Assembly: GCA_951394045.1 (NCBI GenBank)
Contig: OX595989.1
Span: 2,356,001-2,420,000, forward strand
Source of the DNA: Nitzschia sp. DOCU1
Taxonomy: Eukaryota; Bacillariophyta; Bacillariophyceae; Bacillariales; Bacillariaceae
Length of the DNA: 64,000 bases
Reading direction: 5' to 3'
The translations under genes and the position numbers were made by a program. Every line of letters starts with the position of its first letter. The stretch's first letter is position 1. The notes below the pieces were generated by a model. The model searched no databases. It was not told where the DNA came from and was given only the letters and a program-made list of their open reading frames with translations. Positions 19,328-28,352 of this stretch are shown one piece after another.

Positions 19328-21436
19328 TTAATCTGATAGATCACTCAAGTCATCAGAAGGAATAGCACGGTCCACAACCTGTATCTTGATCTCCACATGG
19401 CCTTCGTTCCTGATTTGGCTGATGTCTTGTACCGTTATCTCCTTGAACTGTTCCATTGTGAATGGAATGGATCTGGAAGTTGACGGTACGGTAACTACAA
19501 ACTGTACCTGTTTCTTTCCACGCTTTATTTCCTCCTTCATTTTCCTTGAAATCGAGAGTACTTTGCTTGTCTTGCATTTTTCAAGGCGTAAAATCGTTGA
19601 CATTGAAGTCGGACCAATGGGCTGGATAGTGCTAAAGAAGTCTCCCGAGATTTGATTTGAAAATGTCAAATAAATTGTTGCCGGAGCAGACAGCGATGCC
19701 AAGGGAGGAGCTGGCAGCAGAGTTGGAGTTGCTTGCATAGCTGGAGTTGGTGGCACAGTTGGCGTTGTTGGAGGTAACCGGCTCATCATGGCACCCACTG
19801 CGTCGGCCAATGTTGCTTGCCATGAGACATTACGCCCTGGTTCGTTACGTGCAAAGGATTGAAGGTCTCCATCAACCGGAGGATATTCACCAGTCTTAGG
19901 TTTCTTACCAAAGAATGATTCGGTTTTACACGTCAAAGGTGTCAGATCTGGGGGTAAGTCGTCAAGTTTGGGCCATGAAGAGGGTTCTCGCTCATTACAG
20001 GGCCACTTCTCCCACGCAAATTGCCCATCAAATCGAGTCACTTTTACCCTGTGCGTGTAGTAGACGTAGTGTTCCTTGGTAAAAGCGTGATAAAGCTCGC
20101 AGTTATCATACCTGAAACATTTCATGACAAACTGCTGTGCTCTTGTACTTGCTTCCGTCTCGTCTAACCGTTGAAGTTGACCCGATTGAGGCTTGATCTT
20201 CGTTTGTGGTGTAGAGAAAATCAAATCTTGGGAAGACGGGGGCAAATTGTCATTGATATCATAGCTGCCCCCATCTTCTTTCTTGGCACCAATAGATAGA
20301 TAAACAACTACCGTCTCTGTATCGTCTTCTTCTTCCGTATCGTCCCGTCGTTTTTCCCTATCCCTTTTCTGCTTTTGCCTCTGGTCTTCAAAGTAGTTCT
20401 CTAGATCTGCCGTATTGCGGAGTTGTTGCATAACCCTGATGTGCCCTCGGGTCGTTTTATGGAACACTCCGGATAGCTTGCCGACCATATGTGTATTGTT
20501 GTTCTTTTTATCTTGATACAACGCACTGGCAGTAGCAGCAGCCAGGATCGCATTACGAATCTCCACAAAGCGTGCATTCCATTGAGGTTCCAGGACAATG
20601 GGATTTTCATCCCAATTATCCGGATTCTCTATGGAATATTCACGCTTTTCCGGTGAAGTGGTCCGAGTTGGACCCAGTAGATAGATCTGAATCCTGCAAT
20701 CCCGGATCCCTCCAGCAATTTTGCTTGTCTTTGCCACTCCTGACGTAACTAGCACACAAAGATCCAAGAAAGCACGGGCTATGGTTACAGGAGTAGTAGT
20801 TGATGCAGAAGAGGCATCTCCACCAGACCTGTCATCTTCACAACTAACTGGTTCAAGATAAGCACATTGTTGCATAGCATCATTCCATCGTTTTGCCGAG
20901 GTAATCGCAACCGTTTTGTTGGAACGACTTGTAACTTCACGAGAGGTTTGTCTGGCCTCTCGGCGAAAGATGAAAGCACCACTCTGCAATCGTTGTAAAT
21001 CAAATTCTACATCACAGTCACATTCTTCAAAAATATCTCGAATGGCCTCCTTGAGATCCTCGAAAGAGGATCCGTACGTGAGCTCTGTCTCGAAGAATGC
21101 AGTGTTTCGAACACGGTTCATAAGAAACTCGTGTTCTTGCCCAGGAAGGGAAACACTGGTTCGTTTTTTCTTGTCGTCAGCATAAACCCTCAAGTAAGTA
21201 TTTCTGACAGAAAATTGCTCTTCTTTCTCTTCGCCTTGGGGCTCCCTCTGACCCTTCTTTCCTTTGGCTGCCGTGGGTTGACCCTTTCTTGAAGCAACAT
21301 GAGTAGGAGGAGACTTGTTCTTAGGAGGGGACTTGCTACTACGAGAACGCTTACTCTTAGCAAGTACTTGTTCGGCTTGTTTTGCCTCCTTTGCACGTGT
21401 AGAAGGGGCAGACTTTCGCTTTGACGATCTAGGCAT
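19328..21436 (-). CDS. transposon accessory protein of unknown function (second gene of the Tc1/mariner element)
   Basis: A 702-residue uninterrupted ORF whose ATG (21436) lies in the right TIR in the same context as the transposase ATG (GACCATGCCTAG). The first ~65 residues are very basic and Ser/Pro-rich (KSKRSRSSKSPP), like a nuclear-localisation or nucleic-acid-binding tail. The rest is globular with patches such as TYLRVYADD, WNARFVEIRNAI and FHKTTRGHIRVMQQL. An Arg/Lys/Glu/Asp-rich segment lies near residue 355, a Pro/Thr/Ala-rich linker near 565-600, and the end is acidic (DDLSDLSD). No nuclease, helicase or DDE motif is visible. Tc1/mariner elements normally encode only a transposase, so this is unusual. 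Its placement suggests co-expression with, and a role in, transposition or its control. Confidence 0.8.
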   Translation of the reverse strand: MPRSSKRKSAPSTRAKEAKQAEQVLAKSKRSRSSKSPPKNKSPPTHVASRKGQPTAAKGKKGQREPQGEEKEEQFSVRNTYLRVYADDKKKRTSVSLPGQEHEFLMNRVRNTAFFETELTYGSSFEDLKEAIRDIFEECDCDVEFDLQRLQSGAFIFRREARQTSREVTSRSNKTVAITSAKRWNDAMQQCAYLEPVSCEDDRSGGDASSASTTTPVTIARAFLDLCVLVTSGVAKTSKIAGGIRDCRIQIYLLGPTRTTSPEKREYSIENPDNWDENPIVLEPQWNARFVEIRNAILAAATASALYQDKKNNNTHMVGKLSGVFHKTTRGHIRVMQQLRNTADLENYFEDQRQKQKRDREKRRDDTEEEDDTETVVVYLSIGAKKEDGGSYDINDNLPPSSQDLIFSTPQTKIKPQSGQLQRLDETEASTRAQQFVMKCFRYDNCELYHAFTKEHYVYYTHRVKVTRFDGQFAWEKWPCNEREPSSWPKLDDLPPDLTPLTCKTESFFGKKPKTGEYPPVDGDLQSFARNEPGRNVSWQATLADAVGAMMSRLPPTTPTVPPTPAMQATPTLLPAPPLASLSAPATIYLTFSNQISGDFFSTIQPIGPTSMSTILRLEKCKTSKVLSISRKMKEEIKRGKKQVQFVVTVPSTSRSIPFTMEQFKEITVQDISQIRNEGHVEIKIQVVDRAIPSDDLSDLSD

Positions 21437-21916
21437 GGTCTAGAGCAGTAATCTTTCCTGTAGGAACATAGGAGCAAGACGCCGAGAATCCGTGAGAATG
21501 TCATCAAAATTGTCGGCATTTTGTGACGATATTGTCGCTTCTAGGCAAATTCAAAGGGCAATCCAAGCATACCATCCATATACAATTAAGACAACTAGCC
21601 TATTCACACACAACAATCAGCCGAAGCAATCAAAACAGCAGTGAATGCAGCAACAGTGCCACACACTGCCTCGTTTACATGCGAAAATAGGGTGGCATTT
21701 TTGATCACGAGACGACGAGGACACCGTTTCACTTACTTTCTTTTAGACAGTATATTACTATAGGTAAGAGGGATCTTTTGATACCTTGATATGACGATAG
21801 TATGAAGAAATGGTGACAAACGGAGAGCTAGTGCCATCGTCGGGAGGGTCACAACAACAAAAAGACGACCTCCGGTGCGCCGCGCACCCTAAACCCACGT
21901 TTCGTGCAAAGGGCAA
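21429..21916 (-). repeat. right 488-bp terminal inverted repeat, includes promoter and start codon of the accessory gene
   Basis: Reverse complement of 17513-18000 with about three differences; for example the right arm reads GACGATGGC where the left has GACAATGGC, AACGGTGTCC for AACAGTGTCC, and GCATTCACTG for GCATCCACTG. The GC palindrome is at 21874-21888. TA (21917-21918) follows the outer end. Confidence 0.95.
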
Positions 21917-22188
21917 TAGTAGAGTGTGACGTAGGTAAGAACAGGATGACGTCGGCCACCCATCGGATCTTTTTCTCGGACGTGCATTGAGTGCAGAACG
22001 ATATCTTTGTGTCTTCGTGACTTTGCGACGATGTGATAGATGTCCCTTTTGCCCCTCTTGCGTCCAATGGTATCTTTGCCAGGCATCAGCTACGATTTTA
22101 GTTCTGATAGTTAAGGGTTCTGGATTTTGCTGCTTTGTATGGATCCATTGATTGTTCGTTGGTCCCAAGAATAACTACAAACACCACC

Positions 22189-25100
22189 ATGTCCAAGAAA
22201 CGCGGTTCACCCGATAGTGTCATTAGCATCGATCTCACGGGAGACGATGATGATGACGACGATGAGCAGAAGCAACGTCTTGGTGATATCCGCAAGAATC
22301 TAGCTTGTGAATTTGCTCTGAAGAAAAAAGCCAAAGTCAAATCACAACAACGCAAGCTTGATCTAAATGTGGATGGCATTGAGATCGTGGAGAAGCCTAC
22401 TGCTTCGCCTATTGGTATGCCCGTGGCCCAAATGTCTTCAAATGCTGCTGACGATGGTATTGAGATACTTGGAGTCGAGATGGGATGCCCACACATGCGA
22501 CAAGATTGCACCCGGTACAAGTTTGACAGGTCGTCGTCCAATTGTGAGGGGAATTACTCTCGAAGCACTCTTCAAAACAATCAGCAGTGCTGTGATATGT
22601 GTTACTGTTGCGTTTGTGACTGTCCTGCCAAGATTTGCAATAATTGGTATTCGGATCATGCAAGTGAAGGCATGCGCAATCACTGCTGTGGCAATAATAC
22701 TGTGGCGTTCTGGAAGACCCAGTGGTCGATACACAAGGCTACTGGCTTGGCTAGCTTGCCTCCTGCCTCTGCTCCGGAAAGCCCCTGTCAACGAGCTGGT
22801 TGCAATCAAGGAGTTCTACCTAAGACTGAGATGGTGCCTCAGGGTGTTTCAGCCCGTGATGTGAAGCCTTTGAAGTCGACTTTTCAGCATCAAGTCCTTC
22901 CTTGTCAACATGTATTGTCGGAAGATTATACACGACAAACACGTCATTCCGACCTGGATTATTGTATACGTTGTGGTCGTGTCGCCAGAGTTGAGGATTT
23001 TGGCAAAGATCAGGCTGTTCCATTTAAAAAACTTAGAGGGGGGCTCTGTATTGGCTATCGAGAGGTCAAATTTACAATTTTGCCTCGTGACATCAGAAAC
23101 GATGAGCGCTACCATGGTTACTGGGCAGAAGTCAGGACAGATCAATCTTGGGAGGCTGAAATGGAAGAGGAAGTGTTTCGGTACAGCATTGGGCCGAATC
23201 CACAGCCTTCCAAAGTTGCGGAAATGCTAAAGCTGGCATCTGTAGCTTGGAAGCCTTCCGAACTTTACGATTACATAATGGTTCAAACTGAGCAAGATTG
23301 TGACCTACTCCTGTGTGCTGTCAGCTGCCGCTTTACGGAGTGTGAGATCAAAGCCTCTTGGAACAAATCTAAAAGACAGGGGGTAAGTAATGACTTGGGC
23401 AGGTTCTGAAGGTACCATTCCGAACCACACTCACCACCATGTTCCTTTCTACCTTTCCCAGATACTACGAATTGGTATTGACCTCAAACCCATTGCTTTC
23501 TCCTGTCATGGCGGTTCTAGAGATGTTGCAATCCTTATGGGACTCTGGTTTCGGATATTCCCGTTGAATATTTCAGACTTGGCCCTTACTTCTGTTGACC
23601 TTACACGTGTACGCAGTTTAATAAATTATGCTGATCGTGACCGTGACCAGGATGGTTATTGGAAACCTTTTTTCGAGAACGTAGGGGACGAGCTGGTCGC
23701 TGAAGTGAAGCAGCAACTTTCGGGTATTGCCAATGCCTATGGCCAGGCTTCAAGCGTGGCAAGCAAGCAGTTGAAGCTGCTGGGCAGCACTGGAGACGCC
23801 CATCAAGGATTCGTCTGTCCGCAGTACCCTGCTTCTTTCTCTGACCTTTTTCGCCGCTTTTATTCCACAAACCTTTCCCCCAGGGCAATTCGTTCCTTCG
23901 AATATACTAAACTGCAAAATTTCCAGCTTGGCAATTTTTTCGGTAGATCGGAAGAAGAGAGGGCATTGGGTACTGTTCCGAGTACTTTTCTCGATGTTTG
24001 TATTGAAAAAAGATGCAGCAGTTCACCCATTCGAGAATTGATGGAACAAATGGAGAATCTTGGCCATAAGGACCATGGCATCGTTGATGGATTGAATATT
24101 GAGCTCCTTGGGTTCCAACGCCAAACCCTTCAATGGGCACTGGAACGAGAGACTACCGAGGGTGGCATCCAGATGTGGTTTTGGGCGAAGCTACCGGCCG
24201 ACCCTACTCGAAAAGATGGCAACGACGTCTATTTCAATCCTCTCCTGGGCCGTTTCCGTCGCGGGCCTCCAGAACTTGTTCGTGGCGGCTTCATCGCTGA
24301 GGAGAAGGGTCTTGGCAAGACTGTGATAAGTCTTGCGCTGATTCTCGAGAATCCAGCTCCGGAAGAGCCCGTTTCGGGTAGCTCTATTGCCGACTTGGAG
24401 GAATTCACCATGCCGTCTCTGTGGGACAAGACTCTTTATGGAAAAACGTCGAGATCCAACAAGAAGCGAGGAAGCATACTATCTCGCGGTACATTGGTCA
24501 TCGTAAGTACTAGTTTATGGGCTAGGGTGTCTCGGGGTCGACACCAGCACCTCACCGTTGCGTTTATTGCATTGGCTGGTCATTTGTCGTAGTGCCCTTC
24601 CTCTTTGGTCGGAAAATGGGTTGAAGAAGCCAAGTCGAAGCTGAAGGATCCTGGTCGTATCTATCAGTACTGTGGTGCGGATAGAAAGGGTGATGCATCG
24701 TTTCTTGCTCGAAACTCGATTGTAGTGACTACGTACAGGGTGCTTATCTCTGATGCATGTTATCATACTAACAAAGGCTGTAAGGATTACTGCGCTCCAC
24801 TCGAACAAGTTCGTTGGTGGCGTATGATTTGTGACGAGAGCCACATGTTGGGGGACGGAAACACCGCCATATCAAGTGCGGTGTCAAGTCTGGTTGTTGA
24901 TCATAAGTGGCTAGTGTCTGGTGCGTATGTTGGTAAGGGCTTCAGTGAGTTGTTCTCAGTAGTGGACCTCACCCCTTTCCTTCGCACAGGCACACCTTTG
25001 ACCACTGGTTTCCAGGATCTGATAAATCAATTCAAGATACTTGGCATTGAGCACGCGGACGAGCTGGTTCGGAAGATTGACGCGACAGGGGGAATAAAGC

Positions 25101-25249
25101 CCTTGAATGGAGAACGATCGGAGCCAAGTCTCGTCCCTTTTCTTTTGGGCGGTCTCATGATTCGCCACTCCCAAAAGCAAAAGTATCAGGGTACGGGTAC
25201 TACTTTGATGTCCGAGCTGGTGCCGTTTGTATCAACTCGGTGTTTCTGA
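22189..25249 (+). pseudogene. SNF2-family ATPase, truncated inside the motor (no C-terminal helicase lobe)
   Basis: Three exons in phase 0: 22189-23382, 23462-24502 and 24593-25249, with introns of 79 and 90 nt (GTAAGT donors; CCCAG and CGTAG acceptors). The frame is open for 963 residues. After ATG 22189, VISIDLTGDDDDDDD near residue 11 looks like a SUMO-interacting motif. A Cys/His cluster (CCDMCYCCVCDCP) lies near residues 135-150. The SNF2 N-lobe starts at LLGFQRQTLQWALERE, with a Walker A of EEKGLGKT (DEMGLGKT in most relatives), TLVICPSSLVGKW across the second intron, CDESHMLGDGNT as the DExH box, and RHSQKQKYQG. It then ends at VSTRCF with no second RecA lobe. Relatives with SIMs and zinc modules are HLTF/Rad5/Uls1-type translocases. 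It lies inside the island between duplicated host copies and is probably a captured or broken copy. Confidence 0.75.
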
Positions 25250-26802
25250 TGGACTACTACTTTACGGCAACTACAAGAATCAAACACATGTGAGATGGCG
25301 ACGATTCACTTCCGCAACAATATGAGATTTGACTGCCACAGTTACGTCGAATCATGGCTGGCGTGGCAGGAACCGGCATGTTGGAAACTTCCTTTTTGAC
25401 CGTTGAACAGATGATGGGTCAGGGCGCTGTGGATGGATTCTTGGCAAGCGTTGGGTGCGAAATGTATGGAGCCATGCATTGTTCTCAATTCACAAAGAAG
25501 TACGGCGATATCCCACGTAGGAAATTGCAGGTGCAGGGCAATTATATATCGTGGACAACAAGAATGAGACGACTTGGAGGACCTAGTCAATACGATTCAA
25601 TCAGGTAGCAGCAATGCTGCGCCACTTACATCGTGACGATGACAATAACGCGACGATAGACGGAACCAACATTTTCGTTGTGCATGAAATCACGCTAGAA
25701 GATATTATGCGACAGATGGGCTTCATCGGTTCACGCAACAAATTACTAACGCCCCATCGCCTGACTGCTTGCGCCCATCAGTTTGCATTATACTTTCACG
25801 GCAATAACAACCATCGCAGGAACGCCTTGCCCAAGTTGTTTTCGTTACATTTACTTGGACTCGTTGTTTTCGTAAGAACTGGAAGCAGAACAATATAAGA
25901 ATCTTAGAAGAGACGGCATAGATTTGCCAAGCCCCGCCATCATAATGAAAAAAAGACATTTTGTTGCTTCGTAGTGCAGCAATAGCAATAGCAGGAGGCC
26001 AGACGACAAACATGGGACCAGTCATTGCAGTTCTTGCCCACCCGCTGTTTCCAGACTTGTCTGGGACCCAAACCTCTCGACGGCGATGATGACGACGATC
26101 CTGCGACTGGGGTTGTTTGCGTTTCAACAACGCCATGATAGAGTGTGCAGTAGATCAATCAATTCACCACAACTCGATCATGGCGGCCGGTAATGCGTTG
26201 TATGTAGCATCGACGAAACCATGGGGTTTGTTTTGTAAAAGCAAGGCAATGTGTCATTTGCCTTGAATGACAACTTGCGGTAATGATTTTCTGTTTCTTT
26301 TCTCGTCCTCGACCAGGAAAGGATTCCTTGCATCCGATATTCATGTCGCTATCCGCTGAAGCGAGGCATACTGGCAGATGCCTCAAGACGTACGAGATAG
26401 TCTACAGGTAGAGCCTCTACCTGTAGACTATTAACACCTCGATTGCAGTTATGCGAGGATAGAGGAAGCTTTCTTTTGCGAGTGGTGGTTTACTTTGGAT
26501 GGTCGATGTCTGCCAAAGCTCATTCGAAACATGGATATGTGCTGATGTATCTTCTGGTACTCAATTCCACGTACACACGCCTGCCCAACTCTCGTCGCGC
26601 GGTTAAAAAAATGGCGCGGATGCTCCCCCTTGGCAATGCTTCACCACACGAGAGAAGCGACCGGGTCGCAGTAGGTATCGTAGCAAACGCCAGATTGCTT
26701 CCACCACTACAGTACTATACTATCCAGCAGTATACAAATCCACATATCATACTGTGCAACAACAAGTAGTGTGTTGCATTTCCTTTTGTCCATGTCGATA
26801 CG
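25250..26802. other. 1.5 kb without a supported gene; contains a 17-bp perfect hairpin
   Basis: Short open stretches on both strands (for example 25354-25608 and 25614-25898 plus) do not join in frame to the SNF2 fragment and match no family I know. They may be decayed exons or filler. A perfect 17-bp inverted repeat is at 26397-26431. No RNA gene was recognised. Confidence 0.5.
26397..26431. repeat. 17-bp perfect inverted repeat with 1-nt spacer
   Basis: ATAGTCTACAGGTAGAG (26397-26413), C, then CTCTACCTGTAGACTAT (26415-26431). It would form a near loop-less cruciform. A weaker 7-bp inverted pair (GAGGCAT / ATGCCTC) lies just upstream, at about 26363-26384. Origin unknown: possibly a palindromic join or a terminator-like structure. 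Confidence 0.75.
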
Positions 26803-27354
26803 ATGGTTTATCAACGGCGCGGTAATACCAATCGAAATGGGACGATCGTGTTGAATGTGGCCGAAAAGCCGTCGGTGGCGCGAGCCTTGGCCAGTGCCTT
26901 TAATCGGATTCCGGATTCTCAAGATGGCGGCATGAGACGAGATGCCGCTCAAATATTTACCCACACGAATGTGCGCTTTCCCGATATTTTCACACAAGCA
27001 GCAGCAGCTGCCACAGGGCCTGTCAGTCCGCATACCATGATTACCACGTCGGTTCGCGGTCATTTAGCCACGACGGACTTTCCCCCGGATTACGGCTGGT
27101 CTCGCGTGGATCCTATCCAACTCTTCGATGCTCCCCTAGAGACAATCTACAAGGACGATATGCAACCACTTCAACGAATGCTGACTAATTTGAGTCGAGA
27201 TGTGCATGCTGTCATTTTATGGCTGGATTGCGATCGGAAAGGGGAAGCAATTGCAGATGAAGTCATGCAAGTTTGCCCAGAGTCCAATCATCTGGTCATA
27301 GCCGATGTGTCCAAAAGAAACTCGATGATCGCCGAGCAGTTTCTGGTTTGCTGA
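26803..27354 (+). pseudogene. DNA topoisomerase III (TOP3-alpha type) N-terminal fragment
   Basis: Starts at an ATG with the Toprim opening VLNVAEKPSVARALA, keeping the catalytic Glu of EKPS. It continues through TTSVRGHL, PLETIYKDD and the metal-binding DCD motif of LWLDCDRKGEAIADEV; the usual sequence here is DREGE, so an E-to-K change is present. Similarity stops near residue 165 (QVCPESNH), then the frame ends at 27354. The active-site Tyr domain, gate domains and zinc fingers are missing; the whole family is about 600-1000 residues. From about 27290 the DNA instead encodes, on the minus strand, the end of an unrelated hydrolase. This is a non-functional piece of a decatenase gene. Confidence 0.85.
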
Positions 27355-28352
27355 GGGACTACATGGCCCTTGGCATGTTCCAGAATCTTGGGGTCACAAA
27401 ATCGCGTGGATAATTCATGTCCGAGACTTGGAGGGACACTGGTATCGTTGATGCCAATGACATGAAGCGATCGCATGTCTAGATTTGTGAGCTGGCTACG
27501 CTGCAGCTGCGAGGTTGTAGCGGGAAATCCTCCTACCATTATGCAGCTTTGGATCCGTTTCCAAGGCAAATCTCGACTGTTACGGTTAGGGTTAGGGTTG
27601 CTGCTAATCATGAGTGGCTGTTGCTGCTGAACTGTATTCCACACGGAATGATTGTGGAGTCCTTTACTATCCACTGACTCTGTGACCTGTGCGGGCCTGA
27701 TTCGTCGCTTATTTTTCTTCTTTTTGGGCACCAGAATTGTATTATTTGGTTGTTCTACCTCCGTGTCTGTTGCCATTTTGGATTGCTGATGCTGTGGCTT
27801 TTTTCTCGGAACCAGTATGTTGGCGGCTGCTACATGTGGCTTTGGTGTTGGCTCTGTAGTAGTATTGGCGCTAGCAGTAGCACTTTGCAAAGAAGGAAAG
27901 GCTTCGTCATAGGATATACTCGGCTTTGCCGTGGATGATTTGGACGCGGGCGTCGAAAATCCTTCCACCTCATCACTATTACCACCACCATCGTCCAAAT
28001 TTGTAGTATGGTCCAAATGTTGTCGACAGGCATTTCGAATGGCATTCAAAATGGCAAACGAAGTTCCATAACGAAATCGACAACGGGATCGTTTGCCACA
28101 TGACAGCAATTGATGTTGTTGCAAGGCCCTTTCATCGGTCCGCCCATCCAGCCAGTCCAAGAGTGATCGCATGGTCTCCTCGGAATCGAGCGTGTCGACA
28201 ATCTTGGACAAGGCCGCAAACTTTTCACAGGGACATTGGATTCTACTACTAGAAACAGTATTTGTTGCTGGAGGATCATCATGATGATGTTGACTCGAGT
28301 ATTCATGTAACGCTCGTGTGGTCGTTGTCGTTACTAAACTTGACGTTGCCAT
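27288..28352 (-). CDS. chimeric ORF: codanin-1 N-terminus fused through TTAGGG repeats to the C-terminus of an FSH1-type serine hydrolase
   Basis: A 354-residue frame from ATG 28352, equivalent to the codanin ATG at 11241. Residues 1 to about 250 copy codanin (CPCEKFAALSK, LLDWLDGRTDER, ILVPKKKK, SVWNTVQQQQ, PLMISS). At 27600-27584 the telomere-like tract is read as NPNPNRN. From about 27580 the protein becomes the last ~95 residues of an FSH1 / OVCA2-type alpha/beta hydrolase: VGGFPAT, LHVIGINDTSVPP (acid residue) and EHAKGHVVP (catalytic His), ending in its final helix near 27290. The nucleophile half of the hydrolase is absent, so hydrolase activity is unlikely. It has a duplicated copy of the codanin promoter. 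All indels against the parent codanin reading are multiples of three. It could be expressed, but expression is not shown. Confidence 0.75.
   Translation of the reverse strand: MATSSLVTTTTTRALHEYSSQHHHDDPPATNTVSSSRIQCPCEKFAALSKIVDTLDSEETMRSLLDWLDGRTDERALQQHQLLSCGKRSRCRFRYGTSFAILNAIRNACRQHLDHTTNLDDGGGNSDEVEGFSTPASKSSTAKPSISYDEAFPSLQSATASANTTTEPTPKPHVAAANILVPRKKPQHQQSKMATDTEVEQPNNTILVPKKKKNKRRIRPAQVTESVDSKGLHNHSVWNTVQQQQPLMISSNPNPNRNSRDLPWKRIQSCIMVGGFPATTSQLQRSQLTNLDMRSLHVIGINDTSVPPSLGHELSTRFCDPKILEHAKGHVVPQQTRNCSAIIEFLLDTSAMTR
27584..27600 (+). repeat. interstitial telomere-like TTAGGG tract at a rearrangement junction
   Basis: GGTTAGGGTTAGGGTTG: two full TTAGGG units plus partial units, exactly between hydrolase-derived sequence (left) and the start of codanin homology (right). 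The parent codanin locus at 10470-10483 has GGACGCATTG instead, so the tract is not ancestral. The final TTG overlaps codanin sequence and may be microhomology. Confidence 0.85.

Larger units (their letters stand above)
17513..21916. mobile_element. 4404-bp Tc1/mariner (IS630-like) transposon, two genes, 488-bp TIRs, TA target duplication
   Basis: The ends are defined by near-identical inverted repeats, 17513-18000 and 21429-21916, each beginning TTGCCCTTTGCACGAAACG from the outside. Each is flanked by TA (17511-17512 and 21917-21918), the signature target duplication of Tc1/mariner elements. I count about three mismatches between the two 488-bp arms. Inside are a DDE transposase (plus strand) and a 702-residue accessory protein (minus strand) with uninterrupted frames. 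The near-identity of the arms and intact ORFs indicate a recent insertion. It entered next to the decayed Helitron-like element. Confidence 0.95.

Noticed and set aside
25354..25898. Downstream ORFs as the missing SNF2 C-terminal lobe
   Set aside because: No helicase motifs V/VI or QxxGRxxR pattern in any frame; frames do not join through plausible splice sites.
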